Assembly: GCF_026230105.1 (NCBI RefSeq)
Contig: NC_079475.1
Span: 30,502,086 to 30,566,085, forward strand
Length of the DNA: 64,000 nt
Reading direction: 5' to 3'
DNA from: Diorhabda sublineata
Taxonomy: Eukaryota > Arthropoda > Insecta > Coleoptera > Chrysomelidae
This document shows, piece after piece, positions 37,500 through 50,116 of this stretch (the first letter of the stretch is position 1; each line of letters starts with the position of its first letter). The notes under the pieces are model-generated. The model ran no database searches. It was not told the origin of the DNA and saw nothing but the letters and a program-made list of their open reading frames with translations. A program made the position numbers and the translations under genes.

Positions 37500-37785
37500 T
37501 CTAGAATTTCTGAGAAATTCGTTTTGGGTATATAAAAGAGTTTGTTTAGTGAAGTGAGTTAGTTTAGTTATAGTGTGCGGAACGAAATAGAAAAGTAATC
37601 AGTTAATTTAAATAAAAGTAGTTATATCGAAGTGAATATTTAATTATCCAAGTAGTGATAAATCAATTATTATATAAGTTAGTTAAGTATAATGTCAGTG
37701 TTTGAATAAATTAAGTAAGTAAGAGATAGTGTATATAAATTATAAAAAAATAAAAAATAAGTATCATAGACAAAAAAGTAAATTT
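37500..37785 (+). repeat. LTR-like dispersed repeat, copy C
   Basis: Diverged direct copy of 106-365 and 24885-25234. It shares AGTGATAA-TCAATTATTATATAAGTTAGTTAAGTATA, GAATAAATTAAGTAAG-type and AGAGATAGTGTAT words in the same order. It also carries a TGGGTATATAAAAGAG stretch near 37525, which is a good TATA-box match and is expected in an LTR promoter. Confidence 0.45.
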
Positions 37786-38284
37786 TACTCACCATTATAA
37801 ACGTGCTTTGGAGATTGCGGCCGATCTGGATAGCTCATATCTTCAATTCCAACAATTGAAAAGCAAATTCCACGGAGCATGAAAATAAAAAAAAAAGTTT
37901 GAGGGAAATGAGTTTCACAATCACAAAGGGAAGCATTATTATTTATAATTAACTAAATAAACAGTAGAATAAAAATTCCGTAAATGGTTTTATTCTCCAC
38001 TGGGGGCACATTTTACTTGAAAAACAGTATATTATTTAATGAGCTTATAATAACCATTACTTGCGAATACAATACTATAGTTTAAGCTATCAGGAGATGC
38101 AAGACCATAAATTATTTATTTTTGTCGACATATAATTATAATTAATAATTATTAAAAGCTGATGGATTTTTTTATCCGTCATATTATAAGTAGTACTTCC
38201 TGTGGTAACTTTACTTGTAATATTGTTGGCACTTCATATGGTACAGTTACTCTTGTTAATTATTTCCATAATTTTTTTTCACAA
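37786..38284. other. Nothing recognised
   Basis: AT-rich sequence between LTR-like copy C and the LINE relic. Confidence 0.3.
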
Positions 38285-39175
38285 TAGAACAGGTACATAG
38301 AAAGGTTCAGGAAATCACAAATGCGCTAGAAAATAAATCCTTCCTCTCAACAGATTCCTTAGACATTAGTCAAGTATTTGATAAAGTCTGGCACGAGGGC
38401 CTACTCTACAAGATAAAGAAATAACTACCACATTCCTTTTTTTGCTCTTCCTGGTCAAGCAGCAAGATCAATATACTCCTCTATATCCCATTACAGCTGG
38501 CGTACCGCAAGGAAGCGTCCTGGGACCTATCCTTTATCTTCTGCATACCACAGACCTTCCTCCAGACTAAGTTGCAACTTTTGCAGATGACACTGCAATC
38601 CTGGCTTTACATCCAAACTCTAGAAAAGCATCTCAAAATCTCCAGGTTAATCCCAGGGCCAAAGCAATGAAACCAAGTTTGTTCATGTGAAGTTCACAAT
38701 GAAGAGCGAAAAGTTTCCACCAGTTACATTTAACGGAAAACAACTAACTCAAGCTACCGATGCAAAATATCTAGGTTTTCATCTTGACAGATGATTAACC
38801 TGGCAAAAGCATATATTTACGAAAAGGAAGCAGCTGGGACTTAAGTCAGGCAGATCTACTGGTTAATTGGTACAAAGTAATAATTAACCATTGAAAACAA
38901 GTTGCTATGGCTATCCTCAAGTCAAGTTATGGGGAATTGCGAGCAATTTCAATATCTGTATATTACAACATTTCCAAAACAAAGTCTCACTATCCATAGT
39001 CAACGTCCTCTGGTACGTTACATCATCATCAATAGAAAAAGACCTACAAATGCATTCGATCAAAGAAGAAATAAAACGTTACAGTGGAAAATATAGTGTC
39101 TGAATAAGTGAACACTCTTAATATTCTAGCATACCAGTTATTTAATAACGCATACGGAGTGCGATGACTAAAACG
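38285..39175 (+). pseudogene. Jockey-clade LINE reverse transcriptase relic
   Basis: The plus strand gives, in order with frameshifts, LDISQVFDKVWHEGLLYKIK (near 38370-38420), then an AGVPQGSVLGPILYLL piece and a TFADDTAILALHPN box with the catalytic FADD near 38579-38590. It continues with AKYLGFHLDR and LTWQKHIFTKRKQLGLK. After that come pieces from the region C-terminal to the RT (ENKLLWLSS-QVMGNCEQF near 38900 and LQMHSIKEEIKRYSGKY at 39045-39100). This matches the second half of Jockey-type ORF2. The endonuclease domain and the N-terminal part of the RT are missing, as is usual for 5'-truncated LINE copies. Multiple stops are present. Confidence 0.8.
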
Positions 39176-41554
39176 CTTTAAAGTTAATGACATATTCACA
39201 TTTTAAGTGATAATAATTTCGATGCCTAATTTTTAATTATATTAAACTTGTTTTATAACACTAAGTCAAGTAACTTTTATGTATTATACCACCGTGTCAT
39301 GTTGACTTCTATGTTTTATTTCACTGCCTCATGTTAATTTTGTTACTGGTTTATGTTATTTATACAAGATTGAACAAAATTGGTACAGAGTAGCAATTAT
39401 ATTACTAAATACTTTCTTCACTGGAGGATACCCCTACGCGTCTGTTTTTAATTATTCAAATTACTTATTATCCTCATTCTACTGGATAGATTGTTATTAT
39501 ATGGGAGAGATAAAAAAATTTCCTTTACCTAACTTGTTACTTATGTTGTCATCGATGTAATCTGCGGTTGATTTCTACCCTCCTACTTTTTTCACAGCTA
39601 TGAAGCTACGTCACACAAATTGTTGCAGATGTTCGACGTAAAGATTATTATTAATAATTGTATGTCAAAGAATTGAATGATATTATTACATCCAATTGTC
39701 AATGTCATTTAACTAACGATAGTATGAACTGCCATTACTTGTAAATAGTAATACACAGATTATGTGATAATAATAATATTAACTAGTGAAATATTCATTA
39801 TAATGAATGATGATAGCGAGGATGGTGTGTCACTACATTTCAAAGCTGATAGAACATTTTCAGATCAATGGAACGCAATAAGGTAAACAGTGGAATGTTC
39901 TACGAGACTACCTGACCTTATCTAATTAGAATTCTAACGCAAAAAATTCAGAACGTAAAATTTGTTTAGTGTCAGTCAACGAAGAAAATTCCCCTGTTGG
40001 AAAATAATCAAATTATTAAGAGCTTTTCTTCTATTAAACGCATTGTATAATTTGAATATTGTTTTATATTATGAATTCACATTTTCTACTCCCTATTCAT
40101 GTTTCAATAACTTACCCCCAGCTATCTATAGAACATAGTGGTAATCTGATTAATAGAAAGTACTTTCCTTATACCCTAGTATTCAGGTTTATTGGAAACA
40201 CTAATTTCATATTTCAAGTGCTATTCTTTGCCAGTTAGTTTATGAGCGATTTCGTAGTGGGATTGTGACAAAATTAAACACCAAAGTGTTGCGGGGTTTA
40301 ACGTATTCAAATTGACGCTTGATGGAAATATTAATCTGGTTATGATTTTGGTTATTATAGAAATCGTTTTTGTTTTTTATAGATTAGATTATAAATGACA
40401 TTAAATTTTTATAGGCTAGATTTAGTAGGTCGTTATGACTTATTTCTGATAGTTGAATATTTCTTAGTTATATTATGAATGACCTTAAATTTTTGGAGGT
40501 TAGGTTGTAATGAGTGAAGTTAAATTTCATAAGGTAAGGTTAGTTGGATGAAATTCTTTTATAGAATTTGTTTATTCAAAATCCAGAAGATATGCAAAGA
40601 TTACACTAAAGTTAATTAAATCAGTTTTCTTATTAATACAAAGATCCTTTTGGGCAATATATATTGTTTATAAAAACACATGTATTTTTGTATTTGTTGT
40701 AAAATGTTTGGCAGATTCATAATTCATACGATGACCGTCATGTGTGCATAGAAAACACCTATCCGTATATAATTTGCTATCGCTTTTGTGAGAGGTTATC
40801 CGATTAGTGAGTTACCTTTATAGATATTTTTGAATTGTTCTTTGACCTAATTTCAGTCCGTGATGAGCATGCATAGGTATTTAAGAGATTGGGAATATAT
40901 TAGAGTTAGATCAATTTGCCTCAATTTCTCTATTCGCGCTATTCCATTTCTAAATATTCGTGTCCTATCTAGTATGGTTGCTTAGGTTCGCAAGGTCGCA
41001 AGGAATTTCTAATTCATAATTTATAGTTACTTCCATAATTGTTCAATTTATTCCTTTATTATATTTTAGAGGAAAGTTTAACTTTATCTATGTCTCGCAT
41101 AGCTCTTATCATTAGCAAGAAACAAAAAACCATGTAATAAATTACATAGGGAAATAATAAGATCTATGTCAGAATTTTGCGAAAGTCTGACAGATAGATC
41201 AATTTTAATACTCATACAAAGACAATTGTGTTATTTATTTGATAAATATAAGGAGAAATTTATATCGAGTGATCATAAATTATTTTTTACGCGGGAAAAG
41301 AAATTGAGGAAAAGTTATGTAATATTATTCTACCATTCTGAAAGTTTTTCGTTCCATGGATTGATTTGTAATTGCTTCTTTGCTGTCATTTACTTCAATT
41401 ACTAAAAAAATGGAAATGGTATACGTATAGGAGATATTTTTTTAAGTATGAACAGCTATGCAATGATTTAATGCCTATCATATCAAGTCAACGATGTAAT
41501 TGGTAACTATCGTTTCGACAACTAACATAAACAATTTTAACCAAAAAGTTACTG
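39176..41554. other. 2.4 kb AT-rich; loose AGGTTAG-type repeats
   Basis: Around 40370-40560 several diverged copies of an ATGAATGACCTTAAATTTTT-like unit, each followed by AGGTTAGATT-like sequence, suggest an old tandem repeat. An ORF at 41166-41405 has no recognisable domain. Confidence 0.35.
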
Positions 41555-41690
41555 GTGTCTTCGAACACAACTGTCGTATGCGTCTACAAAGTCATCATAT
41601 ATCCAGTCCTGACTTGGACCACGACGACTACTACAGAGCCAAAACTCTTTGAAGGAGAATGTATGGCCCAATGAAAAATATCCTAGGATA
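41555..41690 (+). pseudogene. Small RTE-like LINE fragment
   Basis: The plus strand reads VYKVIIYPVLTWTT, where relatives have LYKTLIRPVxTYGxETWT. In the next frame a KTL-x-RRMYGPMKNILG piece stands where relatives have ERKILRRIYGPV. The two pieces are in the right order and spacing for the thumb region of RTE-type elements. Nothing else of the element is present. Confidence 0.45.
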
Positions 41691-42231
41691 TGTCAATTTT
41701 ATTTAACTTTTGAGACTGCGGTAGATTAGTCATATCGTTTCAATAGATAAAGAATTAATCCAGAAAAGGATCTTCAGTGCTAAACCAGCCATAAAAAAGG
41801 CGATGCCGTTATGATTTCACTGCTTAAGAGGAGATACCAGGATGGTGAGATGGTGAGCAGTGCCAGTAATGAGTTTTTTGCTGTGTATGGTGATGATTTG
41901 ATTCGTAGGAAGAATAGATATATTTCTACCTCTTTTACACCGGCTAAAATAATATCTAGACAGCTTGTTTTTCAAGTGATAAGGCAGGGGGGAAAGAATT
42001 TCTACGGTTTTATAGTAATAAATAGATATAAAGATATAGAATCTCAAATACACATTTCATATTTTAATAATTGGGATACGCTTTCTTTAACTAAATTTTG
42101 GATATTACTGTAATTGATGGAATTCAAATGAAAACAATTCAACAGTAAAGAGAAATCGCCTAAGATGGGAGTTACTGTAGTTATTCTGTAGATACCTCTG
42201 TCGCAATTTATAATAATGAATTCATACTGAC

Positions 42232-42484
42232 CAGTATCAGTCGTTTGGAATGTGAATGCTTCAGAAATGGGACTCCATCCGAATTTGTTCCTTGCCTGAA
42301 CTTTGGCTTCGTAATTTTGTCCGGATTCTAATCCCCGAATTACATAGCTCATAGATTGAACTCCGGGAGATTGAGTAGGGGCAGCGGGAAGAATAACATC
42401 TCTCCAATCTGTTCGTCTGTCCACGAATTGTCGTCCATAACCGTAGCCTACGCTGTAACCAACCGATGCGTACGTCTTATTTTC
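42232..42484 (-). CDS. Exon: second half of a fibronectin type III domain, klingon-like IgSF adhesion gene
   Basis: This 253-bp exon is bounded by a polypyrimidine-AG acceptor (TTTTTTAG, just above 42484) and a donor GTCAGT (just below 42232). It enters in phase 0 and leaves in phase 1. It encodes 84 residues plus one base. A Tyr/Gly-rich loop (GYSVGYGYGRQF) comes first, then TDWRDVILPA, and then LESGQNYEAKVQARNKFGWS, the classic F-G strand signature of an FN3 domain (Y-x-A-x-V-x-A-x-N-x-x-G-W-S). It ends with TFQTTDTG. Proteins of the klingon/lachesin type are membrane-attached cell-surface adhesion molecules expressed in insect nervous tissue. It follows the exon at 50117-50319 across a 7.6-kb intron. 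The downstream exon (phase 1) was not found. Any reading beyond 42232 is intron. Confidence 0.85.
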
Positions 42485-42869
42485 CTAAAAAAAGTAATTT
42501 TATTCTAACATTTTGTTAGGTAGATAATAATAAATTTAAGTATAAAATTATACTCCTAATTTTTGATGTTTCCTTTTACAAAGAATAATTCGTTTTTCAT
42601 ATTCATAGCGTTTAACATTGAACAATTCTAGTGTAAACAAGAATTAACGAGTAAATTGTGTTACAATACATTTTTGAAAAAAACCATACACTATATTGAA
42701 TGTGGTCAACTATACTTTCATTATTCCGATTATCATCAAAATAAATTCTCGTAATATAACGCTCTTGATAATCTTCAATTAAGATATAAGATGGAACATA
42801 TTAAAATATATCCAAAAAAATTGCACATGTTGCCACCGTTCCTTAAGAACATAGTCAGTCAATTCTAAA

Positions 42870-43275
42870 TGGTACACCAGCATGTGTTTGCCAGAAGTGT
42901 TCGAAAAAATCACTCTCCTCCAAGACAATGGCGAGCTCACACACACAAACCAAAACGTTTTTGTACAGTCTAAACATCGAATTGATAGGTCATTCGCCGT
43001 ACAGTCCTTGTTTGGCACCCAATGATTTCTTCTATTTCCGCAGATCAGAAATAAATTGAGATGTAAACGTTAATCTACACCCGAAGAAGCGATTGATGCG
43101 TTGAAATCACATGTTTTGGAGATATCTCAATTGGAATGGAAAAAATGCTTCGACCATTAGTTACAACTTATGCAAAGATGTATTGATATTATATGTATTG
43201 ATATTTTGAAAAAGAATAAAGCCTTATCCAAATTTGTTTCTATCTCTAAACTTGAATAGCGATTATCGAATATTA
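42870..43275 (+). pseudogene. mariner-family transposase C-terminal relic
   Basis: The plus strand reads ITLLQDNGELTHTNQN (second catalytic Asp in LQDN, near 42920). It continues with SKHRIDRSFAVQSLFGTQ, degraded from NIELMGHPPYSPCLAPND, then FPQIRNKLRCKR, TPEEAIDALKSHVLEI and QLEWKKCFDH, followed by MQRCIDI near 43180. The 3' flank (near 43240-43272) resembles the 3' end of the mariner at 36.3 kb, and the two belong to one family. It lies in the intron just upstream of the 42.2-kb exon, opposite in strand to the host gene. Confidence 0.75.
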
Positions 43276-43789
43276 TAACTCACAACCTTTGGTGTAATAA
43301 GTAGTGATTTTTTAGTCGGAGTTTGGACATGTAGAGTAGTGCGCATTAGTAGTGCTTGCACTAAAAGAATGAAGTGATGTTTTAGGTGCCAGCAATTTTA
43401 GCGTCGATGGAAATAGAAACTGGTAAGCGAAGGGTCTAACCAGAGCCCTCTTGATCTCGAAGATCCTTAGTCTTGGGGAAATCCTTGAGAAAATACTACC
43501 AAGCAACTGAACACGAAATTGCACAGTGTATGGCAGGACGTGGTACACGAAAGTAGGAATCGTGTGTGTCCAGATAAGTCTGGACTATATAAGTACACTG
43601 TGGCTATTTTATGAGGACAATTTTGGAGCTTCTGTTAACGAATATCCCATAGGAAACTACTACTATCGTAGAATATACGTTCTAGGAGATACGGTACGCG
43701 TACACCAAATCAGTCATCGGCCGAAGTATAGATTGGATTTTTGTCAGTTTTGCCCGGTACTCTCTACGTTTGAGTCGATTTTATGAAGG

Positions 43790-44000
43790 ATGGATACTGA
43801 AAAAATAATTACTTGTGTTTATAATAGGCCACCATTGTGGGACAAACAATCGAAAACTTACAATAATTGAGATATTGCGAAACGGCTATGGGACGAAATT
43901 GCTTCAGAAATGGATATACCAGTAGCAGACATAAAAGAAATGGTCTAACTTGAGAGACAAATTTCGCAAAGAATATAACAAATGTACTCAACTAGGTAAA
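43790..44000 (+). pseudogene. MADF-domain (Myb/SANT-like) fragment
   Basis: The frame starts MDTEKIITCVYNRPPLWDKQ and continues KTYNN, then an in-frame stop, DIAKRLWDEIASEMDIPVAD and IKEMV. A frameshift leads into LRDKFRKEYNKC. This is a clean MADF pattern: RPxLWDxxxxxYxN, then LWxEIxxxM, then LRxxYRKE. MADF proteins occur as host transcription factors (Adf1 type) and as the second gene of PIF/Harbinger transposons. The stop and frameshift make this a pseudogene, and the element-derived origin is likelier. A Harbinger scrap at 52.5 kb shows such elements are in the region. Confidence 0.65.
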
Positions 44001-47000
44001 TCTGGGGTGACAACGTCCGTTATCGAGTATACTCTAAAGCACAATATTGGGTTTCTTTTTGACCATTCATTTATTGTTGAGACTCTATACAATTACCTAG
44101 TAACGTATTCTATCACAAAAGTTATACATATGAAAAATACTTTCGTTCTATAAAGTTTGGCTTACGAAGACTAATTGTATGTGATCTTAAATCAGGTAAG
44201 CATTCACCTTCAAAGAAGATTTTTTGACGCTTTTCTAGTTTTTTCGACATTTTTTCCAAGATCTCGTACATACGCGCTCCGATATATTAGTAAAAATATT
44301 TCTTCCGTAGTCCTCTTTGCTAAATAGATCCAGAGGCCTATTTTACAACATCCAACTGAGTAGTAATAAATTAAACGAGTCTGGATATTCAAATTTGGAT
44401 CTAATCTTTTTCATATCTTTCAAATATAGAAGAATCGTTATTCATGAATGTTCTATCAGTCATTAACCTCAGTCAGTCAGGGTTCTTATGCGATAAAAAC
44501 AACGTTCATAGTATTTCTACCGATTTATGTGAAAAAGAACACGATTGCCAATATTAATTCCAACCATTAGTGATGTTCTACTTAAACGTGATCATTAAAC
44601 CTTTTCCACACGTGAACCATATCATCGACCCTCTTTCTTGGTAATTCAATTCTATCTCAGGATACACCAAAGCGTTAAAAGCCTCTCTATGGTCGATATT
44701 TATTCTCTGTATCGACTAACTTTATGGTTACGAGCTCTTTGTTAGATGGCTCTAATGAAAGCTTTAATTTCTGTGATTTGATTCCTCACTAAAGCCGATA
44801 TAAAGGAAATGCCTTCTACAAGACTTTAATTTATATATACGTTGTTAGCAGTTATCATTCACCTTCGGGTTGAGTTGTTGAAACGTTTCAGGATAGAAAG
44901 AATAAGGTGAAATATATTATTACGATCAGTTTTTTTTATGATAACCGTTGTTCTTTTCTTAAAGACTTTTTGAAAAAAATTATTTCCCATTCAATCTTTA
45001 AATGTACATATATAAAGGTGTGTTCTACTCTTCTTTCATATTTGTGGTATTGACATTTTATTAGAAGACAGTGACGAAAGCCTTTAATTGTTAGTTACTT
45101 TAGTTTCAATATTTTACTTGTGGCAATAATAAAAAGTTTTAAAAACAAAATTTAAATTATAATAAATGAAATAGGCGATATACAGGGCGTAGTGCGAAAA
45201 GTTTTGATCAAAAGTAATGGTAAATGAAAATATGTGCAAAATTTGAAATTATAAAGCTGTAGGTTTTATATGATTCTGCGTTCAAATATAATGTTGTCTT
45301 GAATATGGCACTTCCAGTTATAACTGCCTACATTTGGTTATTTCAAATAGAACTTGATATTTTTCATTTCAGTTCCGAAATTCTACATGAAATTATGGAC
45401 AATATTTTCGAAATATTTCGATTTTTAGGAAAATTTTGGAAGCTAGGAACGTGAAATTATAACCAATGAACAAGCGCTTTCTCTCTGGGCTCATACAAAC
45501 AAGGATTTTTAACTTTAATCGTCGACATGTACAATTTAAATCCTAAGCTGCTAACTTAAAATAAATCCTGTATTTTCCGGTTTATATTTTTAAGCCAAAT
45601 CGTTTGGTATCGATATTCCCTATACCTAAATCCAAACATGTTTTGTTCAAACAAAACAACACTCAATTATTCCCATTATTTACCTTCAGTAAACAGTTCA
45701 CCATCAGTCTCTGAAGATGATAACTTGGTTATCGAAACGTATGTGAAATTTTGTATTAATTTAATAAGGTAACTAAATGTAATATTAAATATAATTTTTA
45801 AGAGGACTGAGAACTTATAACACAAGTAAGAGATACGATTGAAGCCTTGCGCGTTATTGGCTGTAAAAGTCCCTCAAAATACATATTCTGGATTAACAAT
45901 CACATTTCTCACCTCAATGTATGGGAGATGTTAGAGATGATCCATCAGAATATAGCAGGAATTATCAGGTATAGAGGATCTCTACTAAGTTAGAAGACTA
46001 TTGTTGAACGCTAAGGAGAGTAGCTATAGATCTCGATTATAAAATAAAGAGTGGTACAACTTCACTCTTTTGAAATTAAAAAATGTATTTATATAAGTAA
46101 ATTTTTAAATTGTAAGTTGTAAGTCTTTTCGTCGATATCCACAAAAAACCCTAGCTAACTAAGATACAAAATTATTACCATTATTATTATTTTATTACGT
46201 TTTCAATGTTTTCTAACAATTTTATTCATTTCATGGGTTTGTAAAATATATTTTTTTGTTGGCTATTGATATAAGCGTGACTCAATCTCGGGTATTGCGC
46301 CTAGTGGGAACGCACCGTTAAATAGCTATAATCGGACCGCATCGATGTTCATTATTTAGTGACGTCTATTGCAGCTAATTGGTGCACCGTTTGCTTATGA
46401 TCACATGAGAAAATGTTTGATTTCAATGAATTTATTTTATTGGAAATTTTCACATATATTGATATTCTTTTGGAACGAAACAAAAAACGCGTACATAAAT
46501 CTCAACAACAAATGAACTAACTCACTTCCGACGACAAAATATGAATGACTATCGGAAAATCTATGATTTCTTGAGGTACGTTTGGTTTGAAATTCAAATT
46601 GTAGTTGACATAACCAGTTTTCGTATTAAACATAGATTTTTATTCAAAATTTTCTATAAAAATACGATAGCGTGATTAATGTAGGTACAGCGTACTCATC
46701 CCATTTGGCAACACTCTTTTCATGATTCTAATGTGCGATTATGTTTAACTATTTGATGTTATAAATTATTATTAGGCTTTAAAAATGTTTATAACTAAAT
46801 GAACTTAGTATTTCCGTTTTGTGTTTTTGATGTTGATTCGTTGGTTCATATTTTGTTAGTTTGAGGTTGTTTGCTTATCTTTGGAATGCTTTCGTATGGA
46901 ATTTGCTACGGCATTTTATGTTTCATTGGTTTTTAGAAAATACCGACCTCTGTAGAATGAGATTCAAAATATTTATCTATTGAGAGGAGAAATATGAATA

Positions 47001-47407
47001 CATTAAGATATTCACCATAATTGTAGATATAATATTTCCACTTAACTTTGCAACGTTATTAATACGAGTATTACGGAAAACGTTACTCAACATAAAATGA
47101 AAAGTTCTACATAGTGTCAAATCCAAATTGACACCTTGAGGTATGATAAATGTGGAGAAATGGATATACTCGAGTTTTAAAACACAATTATGTAGAATGA
47201 ATTGCCTGGCTGGAGCCTACTCGCTACTAAGTAACACATCCAAATAGATTTTGAATATTCCATTTAGTTATTTACAGAAAGCTTCGAAAATTCCTCCAAA
47301 TTTTCCCTGTAATTTTGCAATTAATCATCAATTAATTCATTGACCACAAAGAAAAAGCCAATCATTAAAGAGTTTATCAGTTATATTCAACTAATTCTGA
47401 TTATTTT
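44001..47407. other. 3.4 kb of intron sequence without recognised genes
   Basis: AT-rich DNA inside the 7.6-kb host-gene intron, with only the short repeat motif at 45688-45740. Sequence near 46270-46400 is a little less AT-rich with no identifiable content. Confidence 0.3.
45688..45740 (+). repeat. TCTCTGAAGATGATAAC repeat motif
   Basis: It contains CAGTAAACAGT, then AGTCTCTGAAGATGATAAC, then the small inverted pair TAAC-TTG-GTTA followed by TCGAAACG. The first two words recur, in a different arrangement, in the hairpin at 4778-4940. It is probably the conserved end of a dispersed element. Confidence 0.5.
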
Positions 47408-47903
47408 CTCAGCCAAAGCAGTATCTAAAAAGCCTGTAACGGAAACTTAATCGGAAGAACCTTTCTTCGATTCTTCTCCAAAGCACGCAGCAGTTTCTGT
47501 CGAACAGCCTTTAGAAAATAGATCCGAATACGAAAAGTCGACTCAAATAGTTTATGATATAAACTTCTCCATCTAGTAGTTCGGATGAGGACAATGTTAA
47601 ATCAAAGAGAAAAATGAAAACAACCATTCCTGAGAAATTGAATTCGGTATACAAAACAGTAGAAATACGTATTGAAAACATGAGATCCGATAAAAATAAA
47701 AGCGAAAAGAGAAAGAAGAAATAACAGTAGAGAGGAAAGGAGGCTGTACCGGAATCCGAAGATTCTATAGGTTCGGCTAGCGATTTAAGATTAGATGAAG
47801 AACAGCAGCAATTCAAAGATGTTGCAGTAAGTGAAATATTAAAACTTAGGCAGGGTAGTAATGATAAGATTTCGTTATTGGAAGACCGGCATTATATAGA
47901 ATA
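47408..47903 (+). pseudogene. Broken Lys/Glu-rich reading frame of unknown origin
   Basis: Read on the plus strand with two frame changes and three stops, the sequence has a clear protein-like composition: EEPFFDSSPKHAAVSVEQPL, an acidic Ser stretch (SSSDEDN), a basic KSKRKMK, EKLNSVYKTVEIRIENMRSD, a long Lys/Glu/Arg run, and SEDSIGSASDLRLDEEQQQF. It resembles the low-complexity hinge region of a nuclear or transposon-encoded protein, but I cannot name a family. The antisense ORF at 47511-47816 is its shadow. Confidence 0.45.
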
Positions 47904-48994
47904 GACCAAGTCTTGGGGTGTGCTCAGCACTCACACTCTCGGGATAACCGTCACAGACCTCCCACCAACCATGAACTATCAATACCTCGTATACAACTGT
48001 AATTCTAAAATCTGATGACTGCTTAATGGCGTGACACAATATAGAACGTCTCATGAAGGATGGGTGTCTTTTATAATCTTGATAATAGGAAAGTTTTTCG
48101 TATGCTGCGAATTGAGTGGGTACATTGAATAACTTTAGTGGATGTTTCTGATAATTTCCAAGAAGATTTGTGCCATTACAAAAAACAGTCTCATAATTGC
48201 TAATAAAAATGGAATGCGTGTATCACAAAGGAGTGATGGAAATGGATCTGAAATATTAGCAATATATCTTTTTCGATACATTATCCCGACAAAAGAATTT
48301 TTAGATGTCCATAAAATTTCTAAAGCGGTAGATATCTAGGTCAAGTATTAACGTTCAAAGTAGCCATCTCTATAATATTGATTAAAGTTGATTAATATAT
48401 AGGAATTTATTATTATTAGTAAACATTTTGGAGAAAATTTTGATTCTAGTGATTTTATTATTTCTATTGTTGACATAAACCCCTTACAAAATATAACTAA
48501 CAAATATGAATAAATTAAAGTTGAAACACATTGTGATGAAGAATTATATTCTCCAGTTTATGGTTGTAATGTTTATTATAAATTGACACCTTGGGTACGG
48601 CATAATTGAACAGCAAATAACGCTGACAACTCATTCAATATTTTGTTACGAGCAATTATATATTTATGGAACAAAAAAGTTAACGAGACATCGCATGTAA
48701 ATACTGTAGGTGAGAATCATAAAAAATGTGACAATACAGTAATCAATGAGATGAACACAGTAATGCAATAACGTAGTTGATGACGTATAACGTTGATGCA
48801 TTGGCAATTATTCCATTCATTACATGGCGAGATTACCTGGAGTATTTCAAACTTTGTTTACTAACAGATATAAAAGTTTAAGAGGATAGTCCCAGAAGTA
48901 CCAGAGCTGACGTAGAGATGGCTTAAGATGCTTGAAATAACCATTGTATTAGAAAGAACATCTATACAGCATATATTTTAAGTTTGAAGACGCC
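47904..48994. other. Nothing recognised
   Basis: AT-rich intron DNA. A 65-codon ORF at 48142-48339 has no known domain. Confidence 0.3.
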
Positions 48995-49295
48995 ACGTTG
49001 TTAAGTATTTGTTTGGCAGCAACATGGAAAAAATTGGTCATCGTTATGTGATGCAAAACTGTACGACTGTACGGCTGTACGACCTGCGAAGACCTTCATC
49101 GCAGTGGTCGACCAAATGAGGTAGTTAATGGCTAGGAGCTTGATGATTCTTATTATAAAAAGGGTATCGAACTGATTGAACATCGCTAGGAAATGTGTAT
49201 AAAGCCTAAAAAGAGATTACGCTGGAAAATGAATATAATTTTTTCAAACATTTTATTGGGCCAGGTATTTCTAGAACCATCCACGTATAACAAAC
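48995..49295 (+). pseudogene. mariner C-terminal scrap with 3' end
   Basis: The plus strand reads DLHRSGRPNEVVNG and then, in a nearby frame, DDSYYKKGIELIEHRW-x-KCIKPKRDYAGK-like residues. The latter is where mariner proteins have a C-terminal KGIExLExRWxKCIExxGDYVEK. Downstream, TTTTATTGGGCCAGGTATTT and CATCCACGTA near 49252-49289 look like the 3' terminal repeat. Only about 80 codons are left. Confidence 0.45.
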
Positions 49296-50116
49296 ACCTT
49301 TTATAGAAATATTTAGCTTTTTCTAGGATCTATATTTTAGAGGACTTGCACCATATGAAACTCGAAGCTAAATAACCTTTATATTGGACTCGAATTGAAG
49401 TATAATGAATCTTTTATAGTCCAACTCTCGCTCTTTCAACTTCTAAGCTTTACCATTATATGTTTATTTGATTTCTTGCCGAGCTTCTTAAAAACTTCAT
49501 TTCTACCATCAATTTGCTGAGGGCGCATATTAAATTAAAAAGCTTTACGAAAGCATTCATAATATTCTCACATATTAGTTGATTACAGTTAGAAGAACTG
49601 GAATATCCGAAGTTATAGGAAAATAAAGAATCGCTAAACTGAGCGAGGAATCCATTTATATACCATGAATTTAACATAAAACTTGATGGGTTTTGGAAGC
49701 CACACAATTCAGTTTTTCAGAACTATAAGGAATACCCATCAAGAAGTATTTTGAATCATATTTAACTAACTTGTCAAATATTTCATTTCTACGGATTCAT
49801 ATGAAGCTTTTTATTCGTTTTCGAACAAAAAAATCGTTTTCATAAATTAAAGAGACAGTATGAAGATTAATATAATTGCAGTGCTTCAATTGGCGATTTG
49901 ATTTTTTGTCGGAAATAACCATCTAAGAAGCGATTAACAAAATTTTTGGAAACTTTTCAACGATGGATGTGGTTTTCCTACATTTTTGTGTTCAAATAAA
50001 CTGGAAAATTGGGTAGAGAGTTGATTTCATCTGAATCAAGTGTTCTCTAAATTTTCCTATCAGTCAAAGCAGAAATAGTATATCATTTTGTATTCTGTAT
50101 TATTTACTATACTCAC
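49296..50116. other. Intron sequence, nothing secure
   Basis: A plus-strand stretch (49570-49800) reads LEELEYPKL and IYHEFNIKLDGFWKPHNSVF with few stops. It looks like a decayed coding region of a TE but is not assignable. Confidence 0.3.

Noticed and set aside
42044..42231. C-terminal extension of the FN3 reading frame
   Set aside because: The frame remains open by chance past the donor GTCAGT; the residues beyond lose FN3 character, so this is intron.
47511..47816. 101-codon minus-strand ORF
   Set aside because: Hydrophobic Ser/Phe/Leu composition mirrors the Lys/Glu-rich frame on the other strand.
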